64,000 bases of DNA from Enterococcus devriesei (GCF_001885905.1 NZ_JXKM01000004.1:124001-188000), one strand, 5' to 3'. Counted from the first letter of the stretch, positions 45,501 through 53,589 are shown. Translations and numbers: made by a program. Notes: generated by a model not told the origin, from the sequence alone.

Positions 45501-46344
45501 CATCCCCATATTTAATGTAGGAGTTCGTATAATTATCATTTGTGACATCCCAACCAGTATTGCCATCCCATTGCTTTGTACTTGCATATCCCCCTTGATA
45601 GTTTTTGACATTCGGTTGGTTAGTCGGCTGCCAAGCATTAGTTGGGTATTTCCCATCTGCTCCATCTGGTGTGTATGTTGGGGCGAAGTTTTCATAGATC
45701 GGCATAGCCACTCCGCTGCCTGAATTCATCGGTGCATTTGCCGGTCCGTTGTTTTGTGTCGCTTTTTCTTTTTTAGGACCGATCAATCCTTGAGAACTCT
45801 CGGTCGTTTTTTCTTTTTTCCCCTCTGCTTTTTTGCTTGAACTGTTCGTCGCTTGCTTTTCATCTTTTAGTTTCAAAACATAAGGCTTTTCTTGCTTCAA
45901 GACATTTTCTTCGATCTTTCCATCTGATTCGTCGGAAATACTTTTCTGATCCATTTGCACATATAAGTTAAGTTCCTTGATTGACTTAGAAAGCTTTACT
46001 GTTATTTGCTTTTCTTGCTCTGCTGAAAATTCTTTTTCTATCAACCATCCGCCGTCTGCTTTTAGACTGGCCGATTCTGGATATTCGATTGGTTCATTCT
46101 TTCCATCGGTTAGTTTCATTTTGAGTCGCTGTTGTACTTTTTTATCTTCTGCTCGCCGTTTGAACTTAAATAACAATTGACTATCTTCAGCCTTCTCTTC
46201 AAATTCATAAGACATATTCAAATAATCTTCATCAATAATGGTCTTTTTGATCGTTTCTGATTGAACTTGTGTAGTTGAAAGAAACACCCCCGCTAAGAAA
46301 GAAAACATTAGTGTTACTACGACGAATAGTTTTATTTTAGGCAT
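42523..46344 (-). CDS. Pilus tip adhesin with von Willebrand A and Cna_B domains
   Basis: 1273 residues. Signal peptide to about residue 29; a basic Ser/Thr/Lys-rich region; VWA domain with the MIDAS motif DNSGS beginning at residue 326; three Cna_B repeats that each start with IPVxKxWxD (about residues 690-990); two SpaA-like domains with E-boxes (FEVEETHVPQGF, YTLEETQAPQDY); LPATG sorting signal and RSRREG tail. This is the layout of EbpA, the pilus tip protein that mediates adhesion. First gene of the operon. ATG 46344 follows GGGGGGAGG. Confidence 0.92.
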   Translation of the reverse strand: MPKIKLFVVVTLMFSFLAGVFLSTTQVQSETIKKTIIDEDYLNMSYEFEEKAEDSQLLFKFKRRAEDKKVQQRLKMKLTDGKNEPIEYPESASLKADGGWLIEKEFSAEQEKQITVKLSKSIKELNLYVQMDQKSISDESDGKIEENVLKQEKPYVLKLKDEKQATNSSSKKAEGKKEKTTESSQGLIGPKKEKATQNNGPANAPMNSGSGVAMPIYENFAPTYTPDGADGKYPTNAWQPTNQPNVKNYQGGYASTKQWDGNTGWDVTNDNYTNSYIKYGDDTSDPNVSLRKYAQATENENEFKIKLNVKGNITHKPGVDMVFLLDNSGSMVNGPTGSRSRKKNTEDALARIVRELKTNYPSNSDTGLRIGAHIFSDYSWNQGQETFPLSSNKSNWDGIVSGYKGFVVAGQTFTQRGLREAADVFIGAPNIGERQKFLFVLTDGAPNRSWNPEDGHADGTMFLDPYYVTRFSMGTKGNYAGGNPLGANKDRTKLPTMTRGVTSHITTTNSTAKAIKENEGVQIHTIAVNVERFYSDDHPTETLKEGLYRMGSKKANRTSDTASDYFFYDVSNPDELEETFKNWYDAIIRTVDKGKITDPLGDMVDLVDGPRATQVNNGADPIATLDQPEATRTNDNRQINVNNINLTADQEIEVEYTVRLKPSAVANRWYPTNGRTTLEPTSERNTDKLDFGVPSVRKQQTIDELSIPVRKIWDDNNDTSKRPSSITVKLQRSTNGGSWTDVGTKQLSNSNSWTQTFTGLEKGAGIQYRVTEPTQTTGYLPATVSPATINSATPFTGEVQVTNKIKGAAFEIPVEKIWNDNNQTNKRPPKITVKLQRSNGVDWDDIATKDLVASKQWKDSFTVENYEAISYRIVEVGQVTGYEAPQYNQEWFNSDWNPMPAGGIKITNTISAADFVIPVEKVWEDENNQFGTRPTSVTAQLQRLGGTGWESVEEKVLDAGNNWKDNFSAVDGDDSIVYRVQELDRTPGYKAPTMNIAAFTKPELAFVEGTVKITNTLIKTNYQFVKVFDDGATPFSGSDLPKFSVKRKSNGTVLAENLTPNASGEVKIENLTFGTFEVEETHVPQGFQKMSNFDIVVTENGAGTALVVKVNNSTDSYKAKNKLKDFSMTVLKVDEDGSTPLGGATFKLSGPDGYEHTESSDFMFFSNLKPGQYTLEETQAPQDYSKITTPIRITIGVDGTITIPDHSNVSWFGGIMDYGNEITLTVTNKKERDGALPATGEKGIKAFMLVAASLAVAGMITGGVFLIRSRREG

Positions 46345-46382
46345 TTTTTACCTCCCCCCCTTCGCTTATTTATATTTCCAAG

Positions 46383-46388
46383 ATTATA
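46383..46388 (-). promoter_or_regulatory. Possible -10 box of pilus operon
   Basis: TATAAT on the minus strand about 40 bases before the tip pilin ATG. No good -35 box stands 17 bases away, which would fit a promoter that needs an activator such as an EbpR-type protein. Confidence 0.35.
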
Positions 46389-46589
46389 GTAACTGATATT
46401 AATTTCTTCTGCATTTCACCTTTTCGTTTTTTATTCGTTATTATATTTTAGTTATACGCTATTAATAAGGTGATACAAACGAATTAATAGGTTATTTTAT
46501 CCGATAAAAGAATTTCTCTTAGCGTTTATTGACATTCATATGTTTAATAAAAAAAGCGCCCTTTCGAGTAATCAAAGGAAGATTAACTC

Positions 46590-46876
46590 ATGAACGAATT
46601 GTCTGTTTTCTCATTAAATCCTTGTTATTCCACGCATTTTCAACAACTTTTTTTTTTCTTGATTGAACACAATTTGATAAAGAATGATAGGATTCAACAT
46701 AGACTTTTATTGACAAAAAAAGATTTAATAGGGTTTTTAAGGCGTTTATTATTTATTTTCTATTTATTTCAAACGTAAATTGGTATTTTGAAAGTAGAAC
46801 AGTCCCTGATATTCGCCTAAAAGTAAATAATCGATTGATTTCCCTCCATTTTCTTTTTAAAATTTTGACATTATGA
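46590..46876 (+). pseudogene. Possible remnant of Mga/EbpR-type regulator
   Basis: ATG 46590 follows AAGGAAG and opens 62 codons with HFQQLFFFLIEHNLIKND and LLLTKKDLIGFLRRLL, a pattern like the N-terminal HTH of Mga-type regulators. A one-base shift near the stop at 46778 lets it continue as NVNWYFESRTVPDIRLKVNN to 46876. An ebpR-like gene stands at this position in E. faecalis. The likeness is weak, and the region could be chance AT-rich sequence. Confidence 0.3.
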
Positions 46877-46958
46877 AATAAATCATCTTCTTTTTATGAC
46901 AAAAGGAGCTAGTTCAACTTTTCAGCAAATAAAATTAAAAATTTTTCTATCACAAAAA

Positions 46959-46995
46959 AGTGAGTGTATTGAATAGATTCTTCAATACACTCACT
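46959..46995 (-). terminator. Extra intrinsic terminator, possibly of a small RNA
   Basis: AGTGAGTGTATTGAA / TTCAATACACTCACT, a 15-base-pair perfect stem with T-run on the minus strand. The hydrolase gene upstream already has its own terminator at 47113-47157, so this one has no evident protein gene. Confidence 0.7.
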
Positions 46996-47112
46996 TCAAA
47001 ACTATTATGCCACTCACGGACGCAATTTTTTCTTCTATAGTAAACCTGCAAATATTTTTGCTTAATGTGTTTTATTATTTGTCTGTTGTCGTGAGAAAAG
47101 TCTACGCAAAAA

Positions 47113-47157
47113 AACATCCAAGAAAACTGATTCTGCTGACCAGTTTTCTTGGATGTA
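47113..47157 (-). terminator. Intrinsic terminator after NlpC/P60 hydrolase gene
   Basis: ACATCCAAGAAAACTG / CAGTTTTCTTGGATGT, a perfect 16-base-pair stem followed by T on the minus strand. Confidence 0.85.
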
Positions 47158-47165
47158 TCACTTTT

Positions 47166-49079
47166 TTAGTATACACGCACTCCAAAATCTGGTGCGTAGT
47201 ATTGAGTTGAACCGTATTTCACACTTTCACCTGGTTGCGGCGCATGAATATAGCTATCGCCACCGGCTGAAATCGCTACGTGATAGGTATCGCCTTGTTG
47301 ACCCCAGAATAACAAATCACCTTGTTGTGCTTGGCTTACAGAAATTTGTTGACCTGAAGATTCTTGCGCGACTGTCCAAACACCAATATCTTTTCCTGTT
47401 ACTTGCTTGTAAACATATTGTGTCAAACCTGAACAGTCAAAGCCGCTTGGATCTTTTCCGCCCCATACATATTGAGTCCCGATGTATTTCTCAGCTTCAT
47501 CTACAATCTGTTGCCCTTGAGAGGTCTGTTGTGATTGTTCCGGTGCTGGTGTTGCTTCCGGCGTTGTCGCTGGTTGTTCTGGTGCCGGTGTTGTTTCTGG
47601 CGTTGTTGCTTCCGGCGTTGTTGCTGGTTGTTCTGGTGTCGGTGTTGCTTCCGGCGTCGTCGCAGGTTGTTCTGGTGCTGGTGTTACGTCCGGCGTTGTT
47701 GCTGGTTCTTCTGGTGCTGGTGTTGCTTCCGGAGTTGTTGCTGGTTCTTCTGGTGCTGGTGTTGCTTCCGGAGTTGTTGCTGGTTCTTCTGGTGCTGGTG
47801 TTGCTTCCGGAGTTGTTGCTGGTTCTTCTGGTGCTGGTGTTGCTTCCGGAGTTGTTGCTGGTTCTTCTGGTGCTGGTGTTGCTTCCGGAGTTGTTGCTGG
47901 TTCTTCTGGTGCTGGTGTTGCTTCCGGAGTTGTTGCTGGTTCTTCTGGTGCTGGTGTTGCTTCCGGAGTTGTTGCTGGTTCTTCTGGTGCTGGTGTTGCT
48001 TCCGGAGTTGTTGCTGGTTGTTCTGGCGCCGGTGTTGGTGTTGGTGTTACTATTGGTTCTTGATTGACCGTTGGCTGAATCACATCTGGTGTCGCAATTT
48101 GATCTGCTGCTAAATCAGTTGATACTGCAGGAATTTCCGGCGTTGGTGTGTTTGCCACTGGTGTAGCTGCCGTTTCTGTTTTGCTGACAACTTGGTCTTC
48201 AACAACTGGCTTCGCAACTACCTTGCCATTGCCTACGACTACCTTTTGACCTGGATAAATCGTGTTACCTTCAATACTGTTCCATGATAAGAACTCTTCT
48301 AGTCCAATTCCAAATTGATTCGTGATAGAATAAACCGAATCGCCTGATTGAACAGTGTATTCTTGTGCGTCAGCAGGCGTGTTCGCCGCAGGTTGTGCAA
48401 CTGGCGGTGTTACGTCTTTTGTAGCATCGTAAGTAGCCAAATCATGATCTTGAATCACTGAAACTAATTTTTGAACATAGCCTTCATCGTCATTAAAGCG
48501 TCCTTTTAGGGCTTCAGCTGCAGCTTGATAGCTGTCTGATTTACTACGCCATGAACCACTGAAATAGTTTTCATTGCCATCGCGAGAAGTTGTTTTCATG
48601 ATCTCGATGTAATCTTCAATCGCTTCTTTATATGAAGCATACTTTTTCATTTCTTTCTTTTCTGCTTTGCCAGTATTTGAATCGGTTTTCTCTAAAATTG
48701 CTGAATTTCCTTGATACTGACCTTCTAAGCCGAAAAGATTATAATATGGCGCTTGGGCAAAATCTTTTTGTCCCCAATTACTTTCAACAATTGCTTGAGC
48801 GATCATTACCGATGCATACAGATCATGTTTTTCCGCTAACGGACGAATTTCTTTTGAAATTTTGTTGATAAACGCTTTTTCGTCAACAGATTTTGTTGAC
48901 TCCGACGTGTTCGTGGCTTTAGCTTCAACTTCATTTGGACTAAGTAAAGGTGCGACTACTGAACAAGTGACTAACGCTGTCCCCAACACAGCAGAGCTCT
49001 TTTTCAAATAGTGATAGTTATTGCTTTTCTGTCGTTTTTGCTGACGCAACTCGCGCCGGGTTAAAACTTTAGTTGCCAT
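47166..49079 (-). CDS. Secreted cell-wall hydrolase: glucosaminidase, LysM, Pro-rich repeat and NlpC/P60 domains
   Basis: 637 residues. A long KxYKxGKxW-free signal peptide with a basic head (RRELRQQKRQK) ends near residue 53. Then come a GH73-type glucosaminidase domain (about 65-210; YASVMIAQAIVESNWGQ with the catalytic Glu, YYNLFGLEG), one LysM (YTVQSGDSVYSITNQFGI, about 240-285), a Pro/Glu/Thr repeat region and a C-terminal NlpC/P60 domain with Cys in FDCSGL and His in YHVAIS and YIHAP. It should cut both glycan and peptide parts of peptidoglycan. ATG 49079 is chosen after GAGAGAGG. Confidence 0.9.
   Translation of the reverse strand: MATKVLTRRELRQQKRQKSNNYHYLKKSSAVLGTALVTCSVVAPLLSPNEVEAKATNTSESTKSVDEKAFINKISKEIRPLAEKHDLYASVMIAQAIVESNWGQKDFAQAPYYNLFGLEGQYQGNSAILEKTDSNTGKAEKKEMKKYASYKEAIEDYIEIMKTTSRDGNENYFSGSWRSKSDSYQAAAEALKGRFNDDEGYVQKLVSVIQDHDLATYDATKDVTPPVAQPAANTPADAQEYTVQSGDSVYSITNQFGIGLEEFLSWNSIEGNTIYPGQKVVVGNGKVVAKPVVEDQVVSKTETAATPVANTPTPEIPAVSTDLAADQIATPDVIQPTVNQEPIVTPTPTPAPEQPATTPEATPAPEEPATTPEATPAPEEPATTPEATPAPEEPATTPEATPAPEEPATTPEATPAPEEPATTPEATPAPEEPATTPEATPAPEEPATTPEATPAPEEPATTPDVTPAPEQPATTPEATPTPEQPATTPEATTPETTPAPEQPATTPEATPAPEQSQQTSQGQQIVDEAEKYIGTQYVWGGKDPSGFDCSGLTQYVYKQVTGKDIGVWTVAQESSGQQISVSQAQQGDLLFWGQQGDTYHVAISAGGDSYIHAPQPGESVKYGSTQYYAPDFGVRVY
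47704..48015 (-). repeat. Eight perfect tandem 39-nt repeats in hydrolase linker
   Basis: Eight identical 39-base units, each encoding EATPAPEEPATTP on the minus strand, with degenerate units on both sides. The identity at synonymous positions shows recent expansion; copy number should vary among strains. There are no spacers, so it is not CRISPR. Confidence 0.95.
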
Positions 49080-49329
49080 TCGACCTCTCTCCATTCTCTC
49101 TCAGTATTCTTTAAAACTTTTAACAGAATTAATTATAACACATGAGAAACAATTGGTCATGGACTGCGAACTACAAATCTTAATATTATATATTATTTTT
49201 TAAGAGAAACGACTAAAATGTGCTAATTTTCACTTACTTTTTAATTTATAAAAAAATCGGGTTTGATTAGAGACTCTCAGGAGTCTTTTAAAAAATTCAT
49301 AATAAAAAAAATGATCGAGGTGTTTTTAT

Positions 49330-50292
49330 ATGTTAAAAGAAAAAGTAAGAAATCTGCCTAAAACGCCTGGAATCTATCGTATGAAAAACATGAATGGAGA
49401 AATTATTTACATTGGAAAAGCAAAAAATTTAAAACAGCGCGTTAGCAGCTATTTTATCAATAATAAGCAGCATTCTCGAAAAGTGCAGGAGCTAGTCAAG
49501 TGGATCGCAGATTTTGATTATCAATTAGTTGATACCGAGTTTGATGCCCTCCTATTAGAATGTCAGCTAATCCATCAAATGCGTCCTCGATACAATCGCA
49601 TGATGAATTATTATGAAGGTTACGGCTACTTTCAATTTTTAGAAAAAGCTCCCTACTTGAAAGTTCTAAAAGAATGGTCTGGCACTGGACTCGTCATCGG
49701 CCCCTTCTTCAAGCAAGGTAAGCTAGAAGAATTAAAAGCAATTATTAACAGTGTTTATCGCCTAGAAGGACCACTAAAATTTGTCGGAGGGATTGTGGCG
49801 GATTACCGTGATATTGACCCTGAAAAAGAATTTTTATTGCGAATTCAGGAGATCAAAGAAACGTTACTAGGAAACTCTACTGCGTTACTCACTCGGATTG
49901 ATCAGCGTGTTCAAAGTGCCAACGAGCGCCATGATTATGAAGCCGCCGCTCAATGGTGGGAAAACTACCTGACCGTTCAACGATTCTTACGCCGTAACAA
50001 ACAACTAATTCAAAGCATGCAGAATCAAACTTTTGTCGGTATTTTGCTTGAGGAAGGAAACTACTATTGCTACTTGTATGCGAAAGGCGAGTTATTAAAT
50101 CGAGTTGTTTATCAGCGTAAGCCTAGCTTTTCTCAGGCCCAAAAGCGTCTGGAAAAAGCTGTATCAGTTGAGACTTGGCAGCGTTTAGAAGCTAAGCCTG
50201 CCTTAGACAAACAAGACGTCGATCTGTTCCCAATCTTTTTTAATTACTTGAATCGCCATGGGGAAGTTAAAGCTATGCCCCGCTCAAATTGA
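49330..50292 (+). CDS. GIY-YIG nuclease, UvrC N-terminal/Cho-like
   Basis: 320 residues. The GIY-YIG nuclease domain is complete in the first 90 residues: PGIYRMKNMNGEIIYIGKAKNLKQRVSSYF-type core, with the catalytic Arg/Lys region and Glu in DALLLECQLI. The rest matches the UvrC middle region with a UvrB-binding-like part (ERHDYEAAAQWWENY), but the RNase H-like and HhH domains of UvrC are absent. It resembles E. coli Cho, which makes the 3' incision in excision repair. ATG 49330 follows GATCGAGGTG. Not in an operon with uvr genes. Confidence 0.82.
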   Translation: MLKEKVRNLPKTPGIYRMKNMNGEIIYIGKAKNLKQRVSSYFINNKQHSRKVQELVKWIADFDYQLVDTEFDALLLECQLIHQMRPRYNRMMNYYEGYGYFQFLEKAPYLKVLKEWSGTGLVIGPFFKQGKLEELKAIINSVYRLEGPLKFVGGIVADYRDIDPEKEFLLRIQEIKETLLGNSTALLTRIDQRVQSANERHDYEAAAQWWENYLTVQRFLRRNKQLIQSMQNQTFVGILLEEGNYYCYLYAKGELLNRVVYQRKPSFSQAQKRLEKAVSVETWQRLEAKPALDKQDVDLFPIFFNYLNRHGEVKAMPRSN

Positions 50293-50362
50293 GGTTACTA
50301 TTTGTATTCGATTTCATTCCTTGATACAATCGGCGTATGAGTTTATGAAACGAGGGATGACT

Positions 50363-50857
50363 ATGCAAATTGAAAAGATTACCAAACCGGCGCAAATCAT
50401 TGTTTCAATGTCTACACAGATTTCACACGAACACATTCCCAACTATATAGGAACTGCCTTTGTAGATCTGATGGGCTACATTCAAAAAAACGGCGCCGAG
50501 CTAGCAGGTACTCCTTTTATTTCTTATTTAAATCTAAATGAGCAAGGCCAAGCAAAGGATGAACTATTAGCGCTAGAAATTGGGTTCCCGATTAATCAGG
50601 AAATCCCTTCTACGGAGAAATTCCAAAGCTATACCTTGCCTAGCTACCAAGCTGTACGAACGCTATATATTGGGGATTACGATGATCTAGCAGATTCGTA
50701 TCAGGAACTGATTGACGCCATCAAACATGAGAATGGTGTATTCACCTTCCGTAGCTACGAATACTTCTTAACCGATGCCTCTGCACCCTTAGAGGATCAG
50801 GAAACAATGATCGAATTGACTTATCGCCCTAAGCGCAAAGATCTTTTAACTAGTTAA
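50363..50857 (+). CDS. GyrI-like/effector-binding domain protein
   Basis: 164 residues of the SOUL/GyrI-like effector-binding fold, as in the C-terminal parts of BmrR and AraC-type regulators, without a DNA-binding domain. Typical strands are IVSMSTQISHEHIPNYIGTAFVDL, LALEIGFPINQEI and the final FTFRSYEYFLTDAS and MIELTYRPKR. ATG 50363 is chosen, six bases after GAGGG; ATG 50357 is possible. Such proteins bind hydrophobic ligands; role here unknown. A strong terminator follows. Confidence 0.7.
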   Translation: MQIEKITKPAQIIVSMSTQISHEHIPNYIGTAFVDLMGYIQKNGAELAGTPFISYLNLNEQGQAKDELLALEIGFPINQEIPSTEKFQSYTLPSYQAVRTLYIGDYDDLADSYQELIDAIKHENGVFTFRSYEYFLTDASAPLEDQETMIELTYRPKRKDLLTS

Positions 50858-50861
50858 GCCT

Positions 50862-50899
50862 AAAGAACGAGCCTCCTATTCCGGGAGGCTCGTTCTTTT
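50862..50899 (+). terminator. Intrinsic terminator after effector-binding protein gene
   Basis: AAAGAACGAGCCTCC / GGAGGCTCGTTCTTT perfect stem with T-run. Confidence 0.88.
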
Positions 50900-51248
50900 T
50901 TACTAACTTATTAAAAAGTAAAAAGTCAGTTGTCTTTTTCAAAATTTTCCTAGCTTAAAAGCCAACAATAAAAAAACAAAAATGCGAAAACTTATCTATA
51001 AACTTTTAAAAATCTTCTTGTAGCCTTTTATAACTTTATCAAAAGTCAATTTCATTTATTTAACATTACATTTATTCTTTTTTATTATTTTTTATAAGAC
51101 GCATTTTTTATCAAAACTTATTTACCTTAAAATATGTAAAGTTATTTTCGAGTAAATCTTTTAAAAGACGTTATTATAAATATCATTTATCGTAACTTAT
51201 ATAGCATATAATAACACTTGCCGTTAGTTATTAAGCCTTGTTGCAATA
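50900..51248. other. Very AT-rich gene-free island between convergent terminators
   Basis: About 350 bases, roughly four-fifths A+T by eye, with many short TTTTAAAA and TTTATA runs. It is bounded by a + strand terminator on the left and a - strand terminator on the right. I see no ORF with a ribosome site, no tRNA and no long repeat. Confidence 0.5.
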
Positions 51249-51275
51249 AAAACTCTCTCAAAAAAAGAGAGAGTT
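51249..51275 (-). terminator. Intrinsic terminator after histidine phosphatase gene
   Basis: AACTCTCTC / GAGAGAGTT stem, A/T-runs on both sides, 25 bases past the phosphatase stop. Confidence 0.75.
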
Positions 51276-51299
51276 TTGTTATATATGGCATTTATCAGG

Positions 51300-51914
51300 C
51301 TAAAAAGTTTTTCCCCACATTTCAAATAAACACTCATTTTTAGAATAATGCAGGACGGTCAAACTGGAATTATCAACAATTCCGCCTTCACGAATCTTGG
51401 CTAACGGAATTCCCTTCAACGTATTCAGTAAGGCCATCAATAAGATTCCATGACTAACCACCAATACTTTTTCATTTGGATAAGCCTTAGCGGTTTCTTC
51501 AAGAACGCGTCTGCTACGCGTAATCAGTTCTGCATAAGATTCTCCGTGAAACAGCTTCGCATCAAATTGATCTGGCGCTTCACGGTATAAGCGAAATTGT
51601 TCTGGGAAGCGCTCTTTGATCTCCGTGATCCGCTTTCCATCCCAATCACCGATCCGCAATTCTCGCAAGTCTTCGACGATCCTTAATTCCGGCGGCTGCA
51701 GATTCTCCTGTAAAATAAGCTTAGTCGTAGTTTGTGCCCGCATCTGCGGCGATGAAAGAGCCACATCAAACGACACTTCTCGCAAATATTCCCCTATTTT
51801 TTTCGTGGCTTGAACTCCTTCAGGAATAAGCGGCGAATCAACACTTCCGCCATTGAATCGTCCCGCCGCGTTGATCTCTGTTTTCCCGTGTCGGACAAAA
51901 TAAAATACTGTCAC
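51300..51914 (-). CDS. Histidine phosphatase family protein
   Basis: 204 residues. The catalytic FVRHGKTEIN (RHG) is at the N-terminus and the second His is in VVSHGILL near residue 150; Glu/Arg motifs ALSSPQMRAQTT and LRELRIGDWDG are also present. The family includes phosphoglycerate mutases and broad phosphatases; this one is most like the cobC/GpmB-like branch. GTG 51914 is chosen (GAGGTGAGG just upstream); ATG 51932 lacks a ribosome site. Substrate unknown. Confidence 0.85.
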   Translation of the reverse strand: MTVFYFVRHGKTEINAAGRFNGGSVDSPLIPEGVQATKKIGEYLREVSFDVALSSPQMRAQTTTKLILQENLQPPELRIVEDLRELRIGDWDGKRITEIKERFPEQFRLYREAPDQFDAKLFHGESYAELITRSRRVLEETAKAYPNEKVLVVSHGILLMALLNTLKGIPLAKIREGGIVDNSSLTVLHYSKNECLFEMWGKTF

Positions 51915-52189
51915 AACCCTCACCTCTTTCATGAGCCATTATACACTACTTCTACCGGGTATTTATCGCAATCATAGCCCAGAAATGAAAATCCCAAAAA
52001 CGATTCATTTTATAAAATAGTCAGTTAGTAAGCACGTGACATCGTAACCGCATTCATTTATAATAAAAACAACAAACAAAATAATTTTGGTCGTTTATTA
52101 ATTATTTTGAAATACTTACAGACCCATCATCCGCTAATATTTAATTAGAAATTAATTCAGATAGAAAAACACGATAAGGAGGGAATCAT

Positions 52190-52453
52190 ATGGAAGACGA
52201 AAAAAAGCAGCAAACCAGTACAGGTTTAGCCTTGGCAACTGCTGGTATTTTTAGTTTGATTCTTTTCAGTATCCTCCTGCTGGCACGCGTGGTGGAGCAT
52301 CGGGAAATTATGGATCTCTTTTGTTTAGTAACGGGTGCCGCTGCAGCTTTTTGTTATGGAAAATTCCTCTGGGTCAAGCAAAAAACTTGGCTGGTTCTAT
52401 CGATTCCCCTGTTCATCAGCTGTATTTTCTTTTTTATCCAATATTTGTTTTAA
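52190..52453 (+). CDS. Small membrane protein
   Basis: 87 residues with three predicted membrane segments (about 14-33, 41-56, 64-86; ending FFFIQYLF) after a charged MEDEKKQQTS head. ATG 52190 is preceded by AAGGAGGG. It is followed by its own terminator. No family is recognised. Confidence 0.65.
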   Translation: MEDEKKQQTSTGLALATAGIFSLILFSILLLARVVEHREIMDLFCLVTGAAAAFCYGKFLWVKQKTWLVLSIPLFISCIFFFIQYLF

Positions 52454-52460
52454 CGATCGT

Positions 52461-52485
52461 CGGTATGCGGATACCGGCTTTTTTG
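52461..52485 (+). terminator. Intrinsic terminator after small membrane protein gene
   Basis: CGGTAT / ATACCG with a GCGG loop, then TTTTTT. Confidence 0.65.
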
Positions 52486-52525
52486 TTAGTATAGGGATAA
52501 TTAATTATCCATGAGGAGGAATAGG

Positions 52526-53260
52526 ATGTCTGATTTTGCGAGGTTGGTTGATTTTTTGACTATAGTTCCAGAGAATAATACTTTTTCATCAGAGACTTTG
52601 ATTCTAGCGGGAAATAGTATTCCTGAGCTGATTCTTGCTACTGGTAGGTTTTGCCAAAAAGAATCCTCCATCAAGCGAGTAGTTTTTGTTGGCGGGATTG
52701 GTCACGGCACCCAACGCTTATTAGCGAATTGCCAGCAGCGCTTTCCTGAGCTGTTTAAGCAAGAATGGATAAATTTTTCTGAGGCGGAGATTATGCGGGA
52801 GCTTTTTTTAACGATTTGCTCACGGAAGTTAGAGCTGCTGTTAGAAAAAAAATCGACAAATACTGGAGAAAACGCCCGTTTTTCTTTTGAATTGTTTCGA
52901 TCGGATGCGCCAAAAAGTTTTTGGCTCGTGCAAGACCCTCTATTACAAATGCGGAGCCATTATACCTTCAGTAAAGAATGGCATTTACCACTTGCCGCGA
53001 TTCAGCCGTTGTTTTTTGAACGACCGATTTTGATCGATTTTCAAACCCAGCCCCACTTCAAAAATGCGAAGATGGACAGCTGGTGGCAGCCGGATTATTT
53101 TTTATCACTAGTGATCGGCGAAATTCGCCGACTGAATGATGACTCCTTTGGTTACGGACCTAAAGGCGCCAATTTTATTCCTCACGTGGAAGTTCCGGAG
53201 ACCGTTTTAGCTAGTTATCATCGCTGCCATAAGCAATTGGTCGATGATGTCCGGGGATAA
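52526..53260 (+). CDS. YdcF/DUF218 family protein
   Basis: 244 residues, Rossmann-like DUF218 domain without a membrane segment: ETLILAGNSIPELILATGRF, RVVFVGGIGHGTQRLL, the TNTGENARFSFELF motif characteristic of the family and FWLVQDPLLQMRSHYTFSK. E. coli YdcF of this type binds SAM; the membrane relatives SanA/ElyC act in envelope biology. ATG 52526 is chosen behind GAGGAGGAA. Monocistronic. Confidence 0.82.
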   Translation: MSDFARLVDFLTIVPENNTFSSETLILAGNSIPELILATGRFCQKESSIKRVVFVGGIGHGTQRLLANCQQRFPELFKQEWINFSEAEIMRELFLTICSRKLELLLEKKSTNTGENARFSFELFRSDAPKSFWLVQDPLLQMRSHYTFSKEWHLPLAAIQPLFFERPILIDFQTQPHFKNAKMDSWWQPDYFLSLVIGEIRRLNDDSFGYGPKGANFIPHVEVPETVLASYHRCHKQLVDDVRG

Positions 53261-53271
53261 ATTGAATAGCA

Positions 53272-53334
53272 AAAAAGACTCTCGACATTTTTTACAAACT
53301 CACTTGTAAAAGTTGACTATCGAGAGTCTTTTTT
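53272..53334. terminator. Bidirectional intrinsic terminator
   Basis: AAAAAAGACTCTCGA / TCGAGAGTCTTTTTT outer arms enclosing a smaller TTTTACAA-type hairpin, between convergent DUF218 and small membrane protein genes. Confidence 0.8.
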
Positions 53335-53589
53335 TTATTCAATCACTGTACTGACAAAGCCCGACACCTTATCAAACAAATTGCCGAAAAAACCAGAGAC
53401 AGACTGCCATAAACTACCAAAATCGGGGTTGGCAATGAAATTCTGCGCTTGTGAGATGAACTGATCTTTATACACATAAATAATAAATAGCAAAAACAGC
53501 ACGCCGGCGAGCCGCCACAAAACTGATCCGACCTTTACGACAAAATATATCAGCAACGCGATAAACGCGATTGCAATCAACTGATCCAT
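53335..53589 (-). CDS. Small membrane protein with amphipathic C-terminus
   Basis: 84 residues: two hydrophobic segments (about residues 3-19 and 25-42) and a C-terminal half of repeated Phe/Gly/Asp helices (LWQSVSGFFGNLFDKVSGFVSTVIE) likely to lie on the membrane surface. ATG 53589 follows GAGGAGGAA. Unrecognised family; the terminator overlaps its 3' end. Confidence 0.65.
   Translation of the reverse strand: MDQLIAIAFIALLIYFVVKVGSVLWRLAGVLFLLFIIYVYKDQFISQAQNFIANPDFGSLWQSVSGFFGNLFDKVSGFVSTVIE

Larger units (their letters stand above)
46345..47112. other. Long intergenic region upstream of pilus operon
   Basis: About 770 AT-rich bases. It holds the pilus promoter region, the possible regulator remnant on the + strand, and a strong hairpin at 46959-46995. 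I see no intact conserved gene. Confidence 0.5.

Noticed and set aside
47704-48015. CRISPR array
   Set aside because: Units are identical and contiguous with no spacers, and they encode a Pro/Glu/Thr linker in frame.
47153-48113. Long open frames on the + strand rich in Leu/Val or Cys/Trp/Arg
   Set aside because: They are mirror frames of the perfect 39-nt repeat in the hydrolase gene; no ribosome site, and composition is an artefact of the repeat.
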